Positions 23,435 through 36,392 of a stretch of 64,000 nt of DNA are shown one piece after another. Below the pieces are notes generated by a model that had not been told where the DNA came from, ran no database searches, and saw only the letters and a list, made by a program, of their open reading frames with translations. A program made the translations under genes and the position numbers. The stretch spans positions 28,884,806 through 28,948,805 of the forward strand of contig NC_040011.1 in the NCBI RefSeq assembly GCF_000972845.2. The letters are read 5' to 3'. The first letter of the stretch is position 1, and the number at the start of each line of letters is the position of its first letter. This stretch comes from Larimichthys crocea (Eukaryota > Chordata > Actinopteri > Sciaenidae).

Positions 23435-26400
23435 GCAAGCATAAGTTTCTGCTACATCACACCAACAATAGGTCTAATTTATCTCTACTGTATCACATAG
23501 TTGATAACCAGGAGCAGATGAATGGAAACAGGATGTGGAGGGAGGTAATGAGGACTGGGCAAGGACAACCTTCATGACCTTTTGATGACAAGCAAGGCCA
23601 CTGGCCCGACAGATATGACATGATTCTCCACATAAACCTCTAACCTCTTTACACGAGATGTAACTGTTGCCCTGTAATTACCATTAGATTCAATCTGCCA
23701 GCATTTTCAATATTTATTTTACTTCCTATTTGAAAGAAATATATTATTTGATCCAGCAAGAAAAATGTGGGTGAGAGAAACCGTTGTTTAATACTTAAAT
23801 ATATAAGATTTACTACTTTCTAAAACAAACTGTGAAATGAAACAAAGAAATGTTAATGAAGCAGCTTTAGACCGGTCAGCAGTCCAGCTCCATATGACTG
23901 CTGTTTCAGTGGTAAAATATGTCAACAACAGGAAACAAGGCACACATTCATTAATCTTCTCAGGATACACATTGATTCACAATCATCAGGTCATTGTACG
24001 GCCATGTGAACTTTGCTCAGGAATCAGGTGAAACTGATGCAACAGAGAACAACAATTTCTTTTCATCGCTGCGTTGCAAATGATCAGCAAGGAGAAAATA
24101 TAAGTCAATCAATACTCTGTTATTATTATTTGACAAGAAAAACAAAACATAATGTCATCACAACAAATAGCTGTGAGACTTTACATCTGTCCAGACAGCA
24201 GTATCATAACAAGAAAACAATCAACTACATATCCAGAGACCGACACAGAATCAAGCACCTCAATTATTAAGCCCATCATATCAATAGAGTTGCGTGTATA
24301 ATCCATACCCTGAAACGCTGAATGAATCAGCAATCTCGCTTTTTTTCCCTAGGACAGAGCTCAACAGTGCTCCTAGTGCTGATGTTAATGTGACTGTGTT
24401 TAACGGAGCATGGCGTTATAATTAACACCAAGCTTTAACACACCATCACCGGGCCCATTAAGCTTTAGCTATGTCACTCTGGGGAAACAGTGCTGGCTAT
24501 GATGGGAGCCACTTAGAGACTGAATCACTAGCTTCATGGTAAAGGCGTAAAGACAGGATGGCACGCAGACAGACACAGACATTCCCAAAAACATACACGC
24601 ACACAGCCAGAGCTGCATATTTATGAGCAAAAACTATTGCTGTCTCATTGTCTCTCTTCATCTGCCATTTATGTTTAGGTGAAGTGTCCCATCTGGACAG
24701 AGAACAGCTTGAGCCGGTGCTTAAGGAAAAACACTCTCTCGCTCCCACTTTCTCAAACACGCACTCAAATCTGTGAAGCACTTACTCTGATATATTGTTG
24801 TTTTGATTACTGTAGAAAGATTTTTAGGTCTCACTCAGAACTTTTTGCAGGACGGATTAAAAATACAAAACCAAAACAAAAAAACAGGGACGTCATTGAT
24901 GATTTATTAATCCGGTCTGAAGAAGCAGGGCTGGTTAAATAATTTTCTTTTGTACACCCTGATAACAGGTGCAAGGACACATTCATAAGCAAAACGCAGT
25001 TTTAGCCTTGTTGCCACTGTAAATTGCTTAGATAGACTTAAAGCACTGATATTGTGGTTTGTCTTACGCTCCTTTAATTAAATGTTTTGAATGTCAAAAT
25101 CCATTTTTAGCACAGCAATAATGCATGTGATCCCCGGTCAGGTCTTGTACACATGAACTCTGGGCAGAGGGCTTTGACAGGAAACAGTTTAATTGCAATC
25201 GAGCCATTGCATGGGGTCAAAAGTTTAAAGGTGAAGATGGAGGGTGATGACAAGAAATGAACTATTATGTAATCATGCAATTTCCCAGAACCCAGCATTT
25301 ACCCAGTAACAGTGTTTGCCGTGACTGTATTTGTATCTATGAGTATGGAGGTATTTTTATGATTCAATTAGATCCAATAAATGTGGCAGTAGTAATGAAT
25401 TCCACCAACGGTTTATGAGACGTAACCTTGGGGAATCCTGAAAATAGAAATTGCTGATGTCACAGTTTCTGTCATTTCATAATGCTGCAAACACCAAAAC
25501 TATAAATAAGGCTCTTTATTTAAAAAGCACAGTCACAGTCCCCTGGGTGTATGGCTGCATGTGTATGAATTCACTTTGTTGACGGAGGCATCAGTCTAGA
25601 GAAAAAGGCATTTGTAGAACAAAGATTATTATCCTCGGATAAACAATACACTTGTAAAAAAGCAAATTGCTCCCCAATGAATGGTAACAGGCACAGCTGC
25701 AGAGCCAAAATAGGACCGTAATGGACACTTGATGATTCTGGGATGAAGGCGCAACAGTCAAAACAAATCACCACACCTAGACCTCTGAACCAAAGTGCAT
25801 TCCCACTGCAGCAGTTACATTAATTTTTTTCAAAGGAGCATTGTCAAGAGCACAAAAGCTTCTTGCATTCCTGGTTAGTTATGTTGGTGACCCTACATTC
25901 TTATGTGTAAAGGTGTTTAAAATCTCGGATCACATTTACTGAATATCCCATTTTCTATACAAGCATTTTATACTTATTTTCTCAATGATGAATTGCATTA
26001 TTACTCACAATTGCAAAGGCTCATTTCCCCCACTGGGATCTAACCTAATTTAATAGAGAAAAAACAAAACACTTTTTTCTTTCTCCAAACCTTGAGAAGT
26101 TAAAAATATAGAACATGTAATGTGTTGGTACTGACTGGATTCAAGCACCAAATCCTACCTTCTTTACAGAAAAGATTTGACTTCAAAGATACCAAAGACA
26201 TGCTGAGGTGCAACCAGAGCCAGATGTTAGACATCTATCAAAAAGACTTGTTCCCTGGGTAGAAATCAGAATAAAAGAATACTTCCAGGAAAAGATTTGC
26301 TTCAGTGCAACGTAGATTATACAGCTATTAACAAGGCACATGCATACATCCCACAACAAACACTGACACACTGACATGTACTCTGAGCACTTGGTCCTTG

Positions 26401-27094
26401 CTCCAGTATCAGTAGCCTTCATCAGTAGCAACTGACTAAATCTCAACACTGTGAGACTCTAGTGAAACATCAGTTTTCGCTGTCAGATCGCCTGCTATCG
26501 CTCATCCTCCAAGACCTCCACCAAATCCTTCCCTTCACATTCCTACTACTCTCCCTTTGCTAGGTGTACCTGGAATCTATCCATCACACTGGAAGCTGCC
26601 AATCACAGGCTTATCACAGAGAAGGAAGAAGAGCAGAAAATCACATAGTTGAGGTTTAAAGGCTCCAGAGAGCAAGACGACGGTGAACAACAGCAGCAGG
26701 GGTTCGGAAATATTCCTTTTGCGGCGGCTTTGGAAAACACACCCTGAGACACTGCCATGTTTATACCTGTGGGGAGTTGAAAATAAAACATTTGTATTCT
26801 CATTATGGGAAATTGCTACAGCTTGTCATGACTGAAATCTTTTATACCAAAGTGCCTTTTGGTATAAAAGGAATGGTTTCAAAATAACTGAGACATTGCT
26901 TGTGAAACAAATAGTGTAAGCAAACAGTTTGAACAATAGTTAATTGTAGACACAGGCAGTGAAGTAATTCACTTTGTCTTCAAATACACTGCAGGTGATA
27001 GAAAGATTCAAGTGAGTGCAAAACAAAAAAATCAAAATTATAACAAGCCATAACAGAATGGATACATGGATAGATGGAATACTTTACTGAAAAT
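22422..27094. other. non-coding, upstream mid2 intron
   Basis: Holds the GA array and a perfect 13-bp-stem hairpin (26839-26870). An AAAGCCAACC direct repeat lies at 22441-22460. No gene is seen. Confidence 0.5.
23349..23431. repeat. (GA)n microsatellite, 83 nt
   Basis: An uninterrupted GA array, a pure purine tract on the plus strand and able in principle to form triplex DNA. Frames across it give Arg-Glu or Leu-Ser runs and are not genes. Interrupted GT arrays lie just to the left (23190-23228). Confidence 0.97.
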
Positions 27095-27446
27095 GGTTGG
27101 ACATTTTGGGAAATACTAGTTTTCTTTCTTGCTTGGCTTGATTAGTATCAGGTCAGTACCACTTTCATGTCTATATGCCAAATATGAAGCTGGAGGTGAG
27201 GAGACAGATCAGCTTAATTTGATCATAAAAACTAAGATGGGAAAAGAGCTGAACCCGAAATGTACAAAGCGACAATTAGCCATTAGTTGTTGTTCCACTT
27301 TTTGAACTAATAAATTAGATAACGACTTAATTAATGAGCTTTAGAGGTGAAGGTTGGTGGATTTAGCTATTTTCTGGCAGTGCCAAGCACGCTTTGTTTC
27401 CTGTCATTAAGCTAAAATGACTTACTTACTAACTGACATGAGGGTA
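27095..27446. mobile_element. fold-back dispersed repeat, copy C
   Basis: The left arm begins TTGGACATTTTGGGAAATAC and continues to GTACCACTTTCATGTCTATA and ATATGAAGCTGGAGG. The right arm has ATTAATGAGCTTTAGAGGTG, TTTCCTGTCATTAAGCTAA and, at its end, ACTGACATGAGGGTA, which mirrors the left-arm CATGTCT segment. This is the same family as the copies at 5.0 and 15.5 kb. Middle regions differ by deletions. It lies in the probable 5' UTR intron of mid2. Confidence 0.6.
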
Positions 27447-30400
27447 AAAACATGACATTTTTTTACTGAAACAAATACTTTATGGATTTAACCCCATTGT
27501 GAAGTAGCACAGTTGTTTGCTAGAGGCCTACTAGAGGCCAGCCGCATACATGGTAGCCATCAGATTGATTCTCCACAGTGGTTTAGGGCTGAACAAAGAC
27601 AGATGCTATTCAACAGACAAGCCCTGCCTGTAGTCTCTGACCTCATTCGGCTGCTGTGGACCTGTTGTTATGCAGTGAGCATTCCACAAATATATCTAAA
27701 CAGGCAAAAGGTTAAAGATGGTAATAACAAATTAAAGGCTTTCTCCGCCAGCTTGCTCAAGTGAAACGGTAACACATTATTAATTGAAAGGTTGCCTGGA
27801 AGAAAACAGAAAAACAAAGCTTGAAATTTTTATATAGCAAGGAAAGTATTCAAACGAGGCACAACACGATGGTGGTTTCTCTCTCTAAATCACAATTTAT
27901 CTTTCTAATACATAACGCATTCATTCAGGACTTTATGAGGTAACCAAAAACCACAGAAGCCAACACATCTTTCCACACAGAATGGCTGGCCTGTTTGTGC
28001 GATGTTGGTTAGTCACAGACCTTCACACATTTCTGCGAGTTGTGCAAACATTAAAATTACTCATAAAAACACCCTAATGCAGCACTGCTGTATGAATGCT
28101 TTTAATAGTGAACTCTCCAGCTCTGGCCCTAAACATGCCATTCAACCTAATCACTTCTTCTGAGCATTTAAACGAGAAAGAAATGGGACATTGTTTGAGT
28201 AGATTCGGTGGTATTTAGTGGCATTAGTGAATTGAAAAGCTGGCATTTTTTCTGGAGGGCAATTTATTTTAGCGTTTGGGGTTAAAAATATCCACATGCA
28301 TAAGGCGCATGTCAGGTTCAAGCACTGCTGAGTTTTGCCAGACATGCATTGAGACTGCATTTATTCACCACTATGGTTTTGGAAAAAGGAAATAGGGCAG
28401 CCCCAAAAAATGAGAGCCCTCCAGTTGACCAGAACACACCAAACTGTACACGTGGTTATATAAGTGGGATCAAGAAGCACATTAAACTTGCTGTGTTACA
28501 TTTCCATGCAGCCTTTGACAGGAGACATGTGCCTCAATGCAGCTGCTTCATGGGATAAAAAGGAATGCTTTAGAGAAACTGGCCAGGGTTCATTTGGCCA
28601 GACCTTCTTTCTCACTGTTTCCCCTTCATCTTTTCCTCTCTTCTTCCTCTACTCTCACTTGCCCAATCGGGCCCATCAGAGTGGTTTCACCCAACATGTG
28701 ATCCCTATTCATAGAATGTAAACAGTAATGCAGCCAAGCTGGTGTTTCCATTTCACATTCAGTGCAGTTGAGCAGGCTGGCTTAAGCTTAACCCTCTCAC
28801 TGCTACACTGGACACAGTTCCTATTAAAAAAAAAAAGAAAAATCAAATTAAATTCAGAAACAAGACAAGTGTGTGCATCAGGACATCTGCAAACACTGCA
28901 CTGCACAAGTTGATTCCATAATTAATTTAGTTGATATATTAGTATCATGTACTCTCAGGTTTGCTGCAAGAGTCCTTAAACAAACAATTCACAATTTCTA
29001 GCATATTTTCAACAAATGTTGCTTTTCCAGTCACCATGCTTCAAGGTCAGCCTGCTATCAGTGGAGTATGAAAAGGCAGCAGGCAGAGCTGCGACTCTCC
29101 AGTGTTCTTGATTGGGGGAGGGCATGGGCTGTGACTCTGGGGACAAGTTATCTCAGTTCACCTCATTGTGCTTCAGCTGATCTCACAGAAACTCCCATCA
29201 TTATGTAACACATAAGAGCATTTTTTTTCCTGTATATACACCTTACACACAGTACACATCTCTGTATGTAAATAAAAGATTGAAAGCTGATAATTCTGTA
29301 CTGTTAGCGTCAGGGAATAAAGTGTAGATTGTTATACCATATAACCCTTGATCCAAATGTGTCTTCGGGTTATGTCATTATGCACAATTACAAAATGTAA
29401 TGTAATCATAAATCATAAGATCTTAATGTCTTTCTCCAAGCTATGAAGGAGACGAGGTTTTATCTGCCTTCTTATGTCTTGTGTATGTGGAGCTGCGTAT
29501 TCTTCTGCCTACATATATTTAAATATGAATGCTGCCACTATGACCTGATTCTATATAAAATTAGCTGTGCTTGTGCATTTGGGAAAATGTGTTTGCTTGG
29601 CTTATTTCCGTATGTCTCTTATACATATCCAGCATATTTAAAAAAAAAAGTGTCAGCATGTGCACAGTCAGTGCTATGTGCTCTTCCGAGTGTGTGTATG
29701 TTTTTCTTACACGACCAGTCCAGCATTTGTTTCGTCTTTATGTTCAGATGCGGATGTCTCACAACATTACAGACACATATGACTCTCCAGGCTTGTCACT
29801 GTAGATGCAGCCGTGTGTGTGTGTGGATACACCCACACTCGATTTCACAGCCGTATTTGTTCCTTTTTCTTTTTTTTTTGTCGCTGCCTGTCAGCAGTGC
29901 TGATGAGGGCTCTATTGTGTGAAGGACATTTGCTGATGCAAGACACTGAAAATAAAATACACAATCAATTCTTGTTAAATTCAAGACCAAGCCAGACTTG
30001 CTAATTGGTTTAATACATGAAAGCAGAATGAAATGGGATTTTCACAGGGGTGTGACAGCGAGTAGCCACCTCCTCTCTTTTAGTCACCACTTAATACTTC
30101 TGCCTGTTACAGCTTGGCAGCTTGTGGGTAATAAAGTTAATACTGTCAGACGTCGTCTCATCAACTCTATGAGGCTCTTTTGCTGTGGCGGAACGCCTTA
30201 TCAGGCCTCAACACAATGCTTAGTAGCAACCATGTCCTGCCCTGACTTCATACTTCTTCCATTATTCATGTGCATTTGCCCAGGTGAGAACAAACCCGGG
30301 ATCAGAAGTTGGCGGAACAGCTTATTAGATATTTAGACGCGGCTGAGCACGCTGGAGGGTGGAAAGGATGAAGAACGAGGCAGAACAGAGCTACCGCTCA

Positions 30401-33400
30401 CTGTCAACAAAGGCAAAAATGTCATCACTAAGCAGGCTTTCAGCCTCGTGGCTAGTGTCAGGGTTGTGAACTGTTGACCCTGGGAATCAGGCATGTGGAT
30501 AGCCTGTGGTCAACGGACAGTGCCGTGTAATTCCTCTTTTCAAATATTTTCTTTTCTGCAGCATGCTTGCAAGGCTCGGATACACTGCTAGTTTAAAACT
30601 ACTGCTGCAAGTAAAGGTGTATTCAGCATTATATGATTTTGGAAGCGAATATAAATTAATAATAATAAATAAAGTAATAATAAAGTTCAATCTCCATATC
30701 TTGTTCTATCTCTCTGTCCGCTCCCAGTAGTTTAAAAAATTGAGTACTTTACTTTATAATACTTCATTCTTAAGCCTATCAAGGCTATTGAGTTTGCTTT
30801 CATACACAAAGAATACTGCCGTACATGGCGAATTCACCTTGTACATTTTCCAAAAGCGGGAACATTGATTCTTTTGTATTTTATATGACTAAGCTCTTTG
30901 CAGAACTCAACAATAACTAATGTTGTGGAGTAAAATGATTCTCCTACATGCAGGGATGAAACTGAAATGCCATCGAATCAGATGATAAAGAGTGAAAAAG
31001 CACACATTCTGCAGAACCTGAGAAATCTATTGTCTTCCCTTGCGGAAAACAAACTTCCTTGTATTGACAGTTGACACCAATTCAGCTTCAATTTTTCTAT
31101 ATTTTCATCTGACTGTGTGTGTATGTATGTATACAAGAGTATGGGGCCAAGTTAATGGCTTACCTTTTACTGGTATTTTCTATATATATGCAAATTTTCT
31201 CCACATCGTGTGAAAAAGCAATCTACGCGTCACATAAACGGCACTTTCAGCTTCCAAAAAGGGGTTATTTTCGCTAGAAATTGTATTCCCAGCCTGTGTA
31301 AGCCTATATTATCCTAGAAAGACTGTCAGGAAAACAATGGCCCCCTGTATGAAGATTGACGATATATTTCTGAAAAGTTTTCTGATTGTAAAAAAAACAG
31401 CTGACAACTTTAAATGCATCATATTTGTGCTCTAAATGAGTAGGCTAACTGACCCGTAAGGTGCCCAGCACTTCATCAGTAGCTTGCCAAACTGTATTAG
31501 CAAATGATGTCGTCCAAGCTAGTGTTATTGATTCTAGAGGAAGCAAATACCAAGGTCAATACGAAGGGGCTCAAAGGCATCAACAATCCTGACTGCTCGC
31601 ATGTCAGCTGTCTTCATTAAAAAACATCTCTGAGGAAAAAATGCAATGCTGGACTACCAGGGATTTGCCAACTTGAATATGACAAGAGTTTGGACATTTT
31701 TCCTCCTCACTGCAGTCATTTCCTAAGATAAAACCAAAACCTACACTCTTGCAGCTACAGATTCTGCTAGAGTGTGTGGTGATGAGATCAAGATAAAGGA
31801 AGACAAAGAGTAAAAGAGAGAATGTCTCGATGTGTCCTTGTGTGTGCTACCTCATGTGAATGCTGTTTCCGAAATTCAACTGCAGCTGGGCTACAGTCTT
31901 CAAAACTGTCTGCACAGCCTGCCAGCCAAGGGAAATACATTTATACACCTGATACAAAAGATAGTACAGATGAAAGACTTGTTGGAGTAGTCTCAGCTGA
32001 ATCACCCATAACCTCATTACACACAGTTGAAGCAACTAACCTCATTTTGGGGACAACACTGTCTTCCTCTCTCATTTTCTCAATAGAGGTACAGAGGGAA
32101 AAAACAGTGTGAAATGACAAAATGAAATCGGCGATTCGATACTTTAATCCCTGGATGGATTTTCCATTTCAGCGCTGGTGCCCTCAGCCACAAGGCCTTA
32201 CTGCCACGCCTCATGCTGCACGTTGTAGAACCATGTGCGCCTGGATGTACAAGGGCTGCATTTATCCAGATGCAAAGGGAAATTTCTCATAAGCGTTACA
32301 TTAAACTGAATTGCACTGAGCTGTCAGCAGTGAGAATAGTCTGCTTGACCAAAAGCCATTAAACACAAGCTTTCCTGCTCTAAGTATAGCATTCACCTTG
32401 GGTCAAAGTGTGTACACTCGCCGCCAACATAATACATCTAGGAATGGCCATTTGCCACTTCAACTGTAGTAGATGGTGCCATTAATAAAGCAGGAGGTGT
32501 TTGTGATGTGCTTCTGGGCTTTTCAGTTATTCATAATGACTGGGGTGGCAGGGAAAGTGAGAGAGCAAGATATATAAAAAAATAAAAAATACACAAGTAA
32601 ACCAAAAGTGATGAAAAAAACACAGGGAGGTCGAGAGAAATCAACTCAAAAATAGATCATACACCCACAGAGAGGAAAACAAAAAAGAGCAATAAAGTGG
32701 AGAGGTGGGAGACCTTGCTATCGGTGTGACCCCAGGGAGGGGGTTCCTGTCCTCTATCTCACGCTCTCGCTCTACAAAGTCAGAGCCTTCTATTTATACA
32801 GCACTGTAATGTTTGGCATTTCCTTCGAGGGGGGAGAGTGTGAGCCATTGTTATCCTTGGCTGCTGTTCGATTGGCTCAGCAGGCTCCGTGTATTGAAAT
32901 GTCAGCGCCTTGCAGGTCTATTTGTTCGATTTGTTTTATTTATCACTCATGGACAATCATTTGCTCCTTCTCGAGATGAGATGCCATGAATGAGCTCAGA
33001 CAGCCGTTTGACAGATCAAACTTTTCTTTCATAACCCTATTCGGAAATAATGATATGAGACATGTCACTGCTTACCGGTGCATCATGTGAGATGCAACGG
33101 CATTGCAACACAACTGGCAGATACAAGTTTGCAGATGATGATGTTGCACTGAAGGAAACAGTCATTTGCCGTGCTGAGCAGTTCTCTCTGAACGTCACTG
33201 AAGAACACGGGCAGTGCAATATCACAGAAATATGTAAATGTGTGAATCTGAAATTCTAATGTGAAAGCCTATAAGAAAAGGGCTGCTTTTATTTGGGCTG
33301 AGATGAAGTGTGTTCTTACAATACTCTCTAAATCATCCTGAATAACTTGTTTGTGAAATGAGAAAACAAAAAAACACTCACACCCCCTCGCTGTAGCCCC

Positions 33401-36328
33401 GCGACTGAAGCCGACACAAATCAATAGATTGTTAGTTAAACAATAGCTGCCCAGCATTTTAAAAATAGCCATTCCCAAGGGCATAGCAAAACCAAAGAGA
33501 ATAATTGTGAAGGTTAACAATGCCCATTGCTATATCAATATTGAACTGAACTGTTGGCCTCGAGGCTTAAAAAAAAAGACTCAGTCCAAGGCTTTTTTTC
33601 TGGAGGCAGGTTCACAAGAACCCCTACTCATAGTAATGAGTTTTATAAAATGGTCAGCTTCAGTGGCGATATTTCATATTTTAAGGAACTAATAGTGTTA
33701 CTAATGTTAATATAACCTCCTGTAGGCACTGACAGATGATCAGCAGTGGGTTTCATGGGAGATTCTCAGAAGCCGCTATAACTAAGCGAGGAAGGAAAAG
33801 AGCTGCTTTTAGACAGGTGTTTTTCAAAAAAAATGCCTGTTAGGCGGATGAGTGTGTATGATGAAAGTATGTGTCTGTACGTGAGTGCATGAGTAAGTCG
33901 AGGAATAAGCATGTTTTTTTTATCCTGCTCAACCCTGGTGACTTTTTGTCTTTGCGCTCTGTAGTTGTTAACCCTCCCCGGAATCCGCCAAACATCCTTG
34001 AAGCTTAAAAATGTTCTTTCACGCCTCCTGCTTACACCTACCCTCTCGATCTGTCTCTTTATAGTTATTTCGCTCTCTCTGCCACTGTTTTCCATCCCCG
34101 ATCACACTATTTTTATCACAACTACATCCTAGCCTGTGCTGGCATTAGTATAGAGATGTTCATTATAGGAAAACCACTTTCTGTTAAATGGCCCAGGAAT
34201 AAAGTGAGTGAGAGCTAGTAACAGGTTTTCACTATAGTTCGAAAATGCTTTATGTTATGTATTATGTAGAGTCAGCCATAACATTTTAAGATAATCCATT
34301 AAATGTTAAAACAACAATGCCTCTGATTCCCGCCTTCATTCCCTGTGCATGCAGAGCTCTCCACCTCCATGGCTCCTACATCGCAGGGAGAGGTGTGGTA
34401 TGCTATACCCAACAGAGAGGCCTCTGGGGTGGGCAGCATGACAGCAAAACTGGGCCTGATCCCAAGCTCTTGGTGCCAGCAGGTGACATCATGGGAAACA
34501 CGTGCATCGCTCTAGGAGTGTACACAGGCAGCTGGCTGTTAACTGGCGTGTTGGGAGGTTGGCTGCCTCCTCAGCTCAGCTGCTGCTGTTGGGCTGGGGT
34601 GGAAAAGCCCACCCTCTCGCTTCCTGTCTGGGTGGATTCTTAGGATTTGGAGCGCAGTGTTTTGAGGATTTTCTTTTATGTTTTGCAAACGTCAGAGCAA
34701 CAGGACAAGCTAAAGCCGCCAAACACCCATACAGTTCTTTTATTTTCAGATCAAATATAATTTTTGGTTGTTTAGCTTTAAGCTGTCCAATTTTAGGTGA
34801 GCAATGATTTGGGGGAAAATAAGTACCCTAAAGTTGAACACATGGATTTTCAAGATTAGAATTATTGTCAGTGAGGAAGTCAGAATACAACTTTGACCAA
34901 GGCTCAACAAGAAGGATTTTGTCTCCTTTGGATCTTCTCCCCTCTGTCAAACCTCATGCACAATCTCTCTTGTTAATCTCTGCTTCGCCATGCTTTCAGC
35001 GCTCCTCTCATTCACGCATTCCATATATCACCAACAAGTGTTGAACAACCGAATAAAGCTGTTACCTGTTAATGAAGTCTAATTCATTGTAAATATTAAC
35101 ACTCAATTCCAGATTGAATTAAGCATTTGCACTCCAACAACTGCCCTGCTAACTGAGACTCATTTTGAGACCTTTGATTACATTCTTTGTTATCTCAGTT
35201 CAAATTATATTTCCTCACCTCCCAAAACAAACTGAAACAGTGGCGCAAATGCCGCAGACTCAACATCTGCAAAATCTTTGTGTGAATGCAGCTGCCCTAA
35301 AATAAGAAATTGCTATTGTGGCCAATGAATCTGTCCAATAAAATGTAATCTACAGAGCTTCCTGACTAATTAAATTTCAAATAGGACCACTCTTAAACAA
35401 TACACTTACAGGAGCAACAGAAAACTATTCGGTTTTAGCCTCATGGGATTCCGATGCAAGCGAATGCAGTGTAATCTTATCCAAACCCCCTGGACATTCA
35501 GCCTTTACCCCCGGGGAACACGGCCAATACAGCCTTAATAAAGCAAAAATGTGTAAACAATTCACCTTTGATTGTGAGAGAATAAAGCTTGTGGTGTGTC
35601 CCAGATATCCTCCACAACATCATTTAATCGCTGCTCTGTGTGTAGACCGCCTGAGCATATCACACTGTCATTAATGTCAGCTGAGAGGGTTTGATGACAT
35701 TGAGAGACGTAAAAAAATAAATATGTTTTGTCATATTTGGCTTCCAAACTTCTCATTCCTTGGTAAGTGGGTTGATGAATCTGAAATCAGTGCAGCCTGT
35801 AGCCCTAAATTAAGCCTGGGCCTCTGCCTGCAGCTTATTGGCTTTCACTGGTTTACCTTTAGAGACTGGACCACGACATGTTTTCTGTCACTACCAGTTT
35901 GTCATGTGAGCTACCTCTGCCTCCACACATGTACAGTTACAACATAATAAGCAATGCTTCATATCCATTCCTGGCACAGCATTAGTAAGTACACTGAGGT
36001 CTTTATCCTCTTGGTGGCTCCGGAGTGAGCCTGTTACTTTCTGGTCCCAAGTTTCCTTCCAAAATAGGCCCACAACCCACTTTTGTTGCTAACATATAGG
36101 TTAGTTGGGTTAAAAACATTGCAAGCTCAGTTTCTGCTCTGAGATTTCAGTCTGGAAAACATACGCTAAAGGCCAATTGTGAGAAACAGCTGGATGCCAG
36201 ACCAATCAAGAAACTATGGGATGTGGATTCGATGATGATGGGAATGAGCACCACATTTAATTTGCAGCTCTGACTGGTTAACTGGGAAAATTGAATACAA
36301 AGCAATTTAGGTCTATGATGACTCCTCC
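27447..36328. other. non-coding, upstream mid2 intron with candidate conserved elements
   Basis: No gene recognised. Blocks at 30140-30340, 32780-33010 and 35090-35290 have balanced composition, no simple repeats and dense transcription-factor-like motifs, and look like conserved non-coding elements. The GC-rich island at 34317-34645 is listed separately. The 159-codon frame at 29443-29922 is Cys/Phe-rich chance sequence. Confidence 0.5.
34317..34645. other. GC-rich island with an open frame, function unknown
   Basis: This 330-bp stretch is distinctly richer in G and C than its flanks. It holds E-box-like motifs (CAGGTGACATCATGGGAAAC, then CACGTG at 34499) and a 108-codon plus-strand frame starting at 34317. 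The frame's product has no domain, signal or family similarity that I can see. The block lies within the probable 5' UTR intron of mid2, so an alternative promoter, an enhancer or an unannotated exon are all possible. Confidence 0.3.
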
Positions 36329-36392
36329 AGCCCCCGCAACCCTCCTAAGGATAAGCGGTTATACAGTACAGTAAATAATGAATGGATGGATG
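36329..36392 (+). mobile_element. 3' tail of a teleost LINE or LINE-mobilised SINE
   Basis: The segment reads CCCCCGCAACCCTCCTAAGG, ATAAGCGGTTATACAGTACA and ends AATGAATGGATGGATG. A closely similar ending (CCCGCGACCC, GGATAAGCGG, then ATGGATGG repeats) marks the 3' end of common fish LINEs and related SINEs. Only the tail is recognisable; the body is absent or too decayed, as expected for a 5'-truncated insertion. Confidence 0.6.

Noticed and set aside
29443..29922. 159-codon plus-strand frame rich in Cys and Phe
   Set aside because: Looks superficially like a membrane protein, but there is no family similarity, no splice context, and the DNA has intronic composition.
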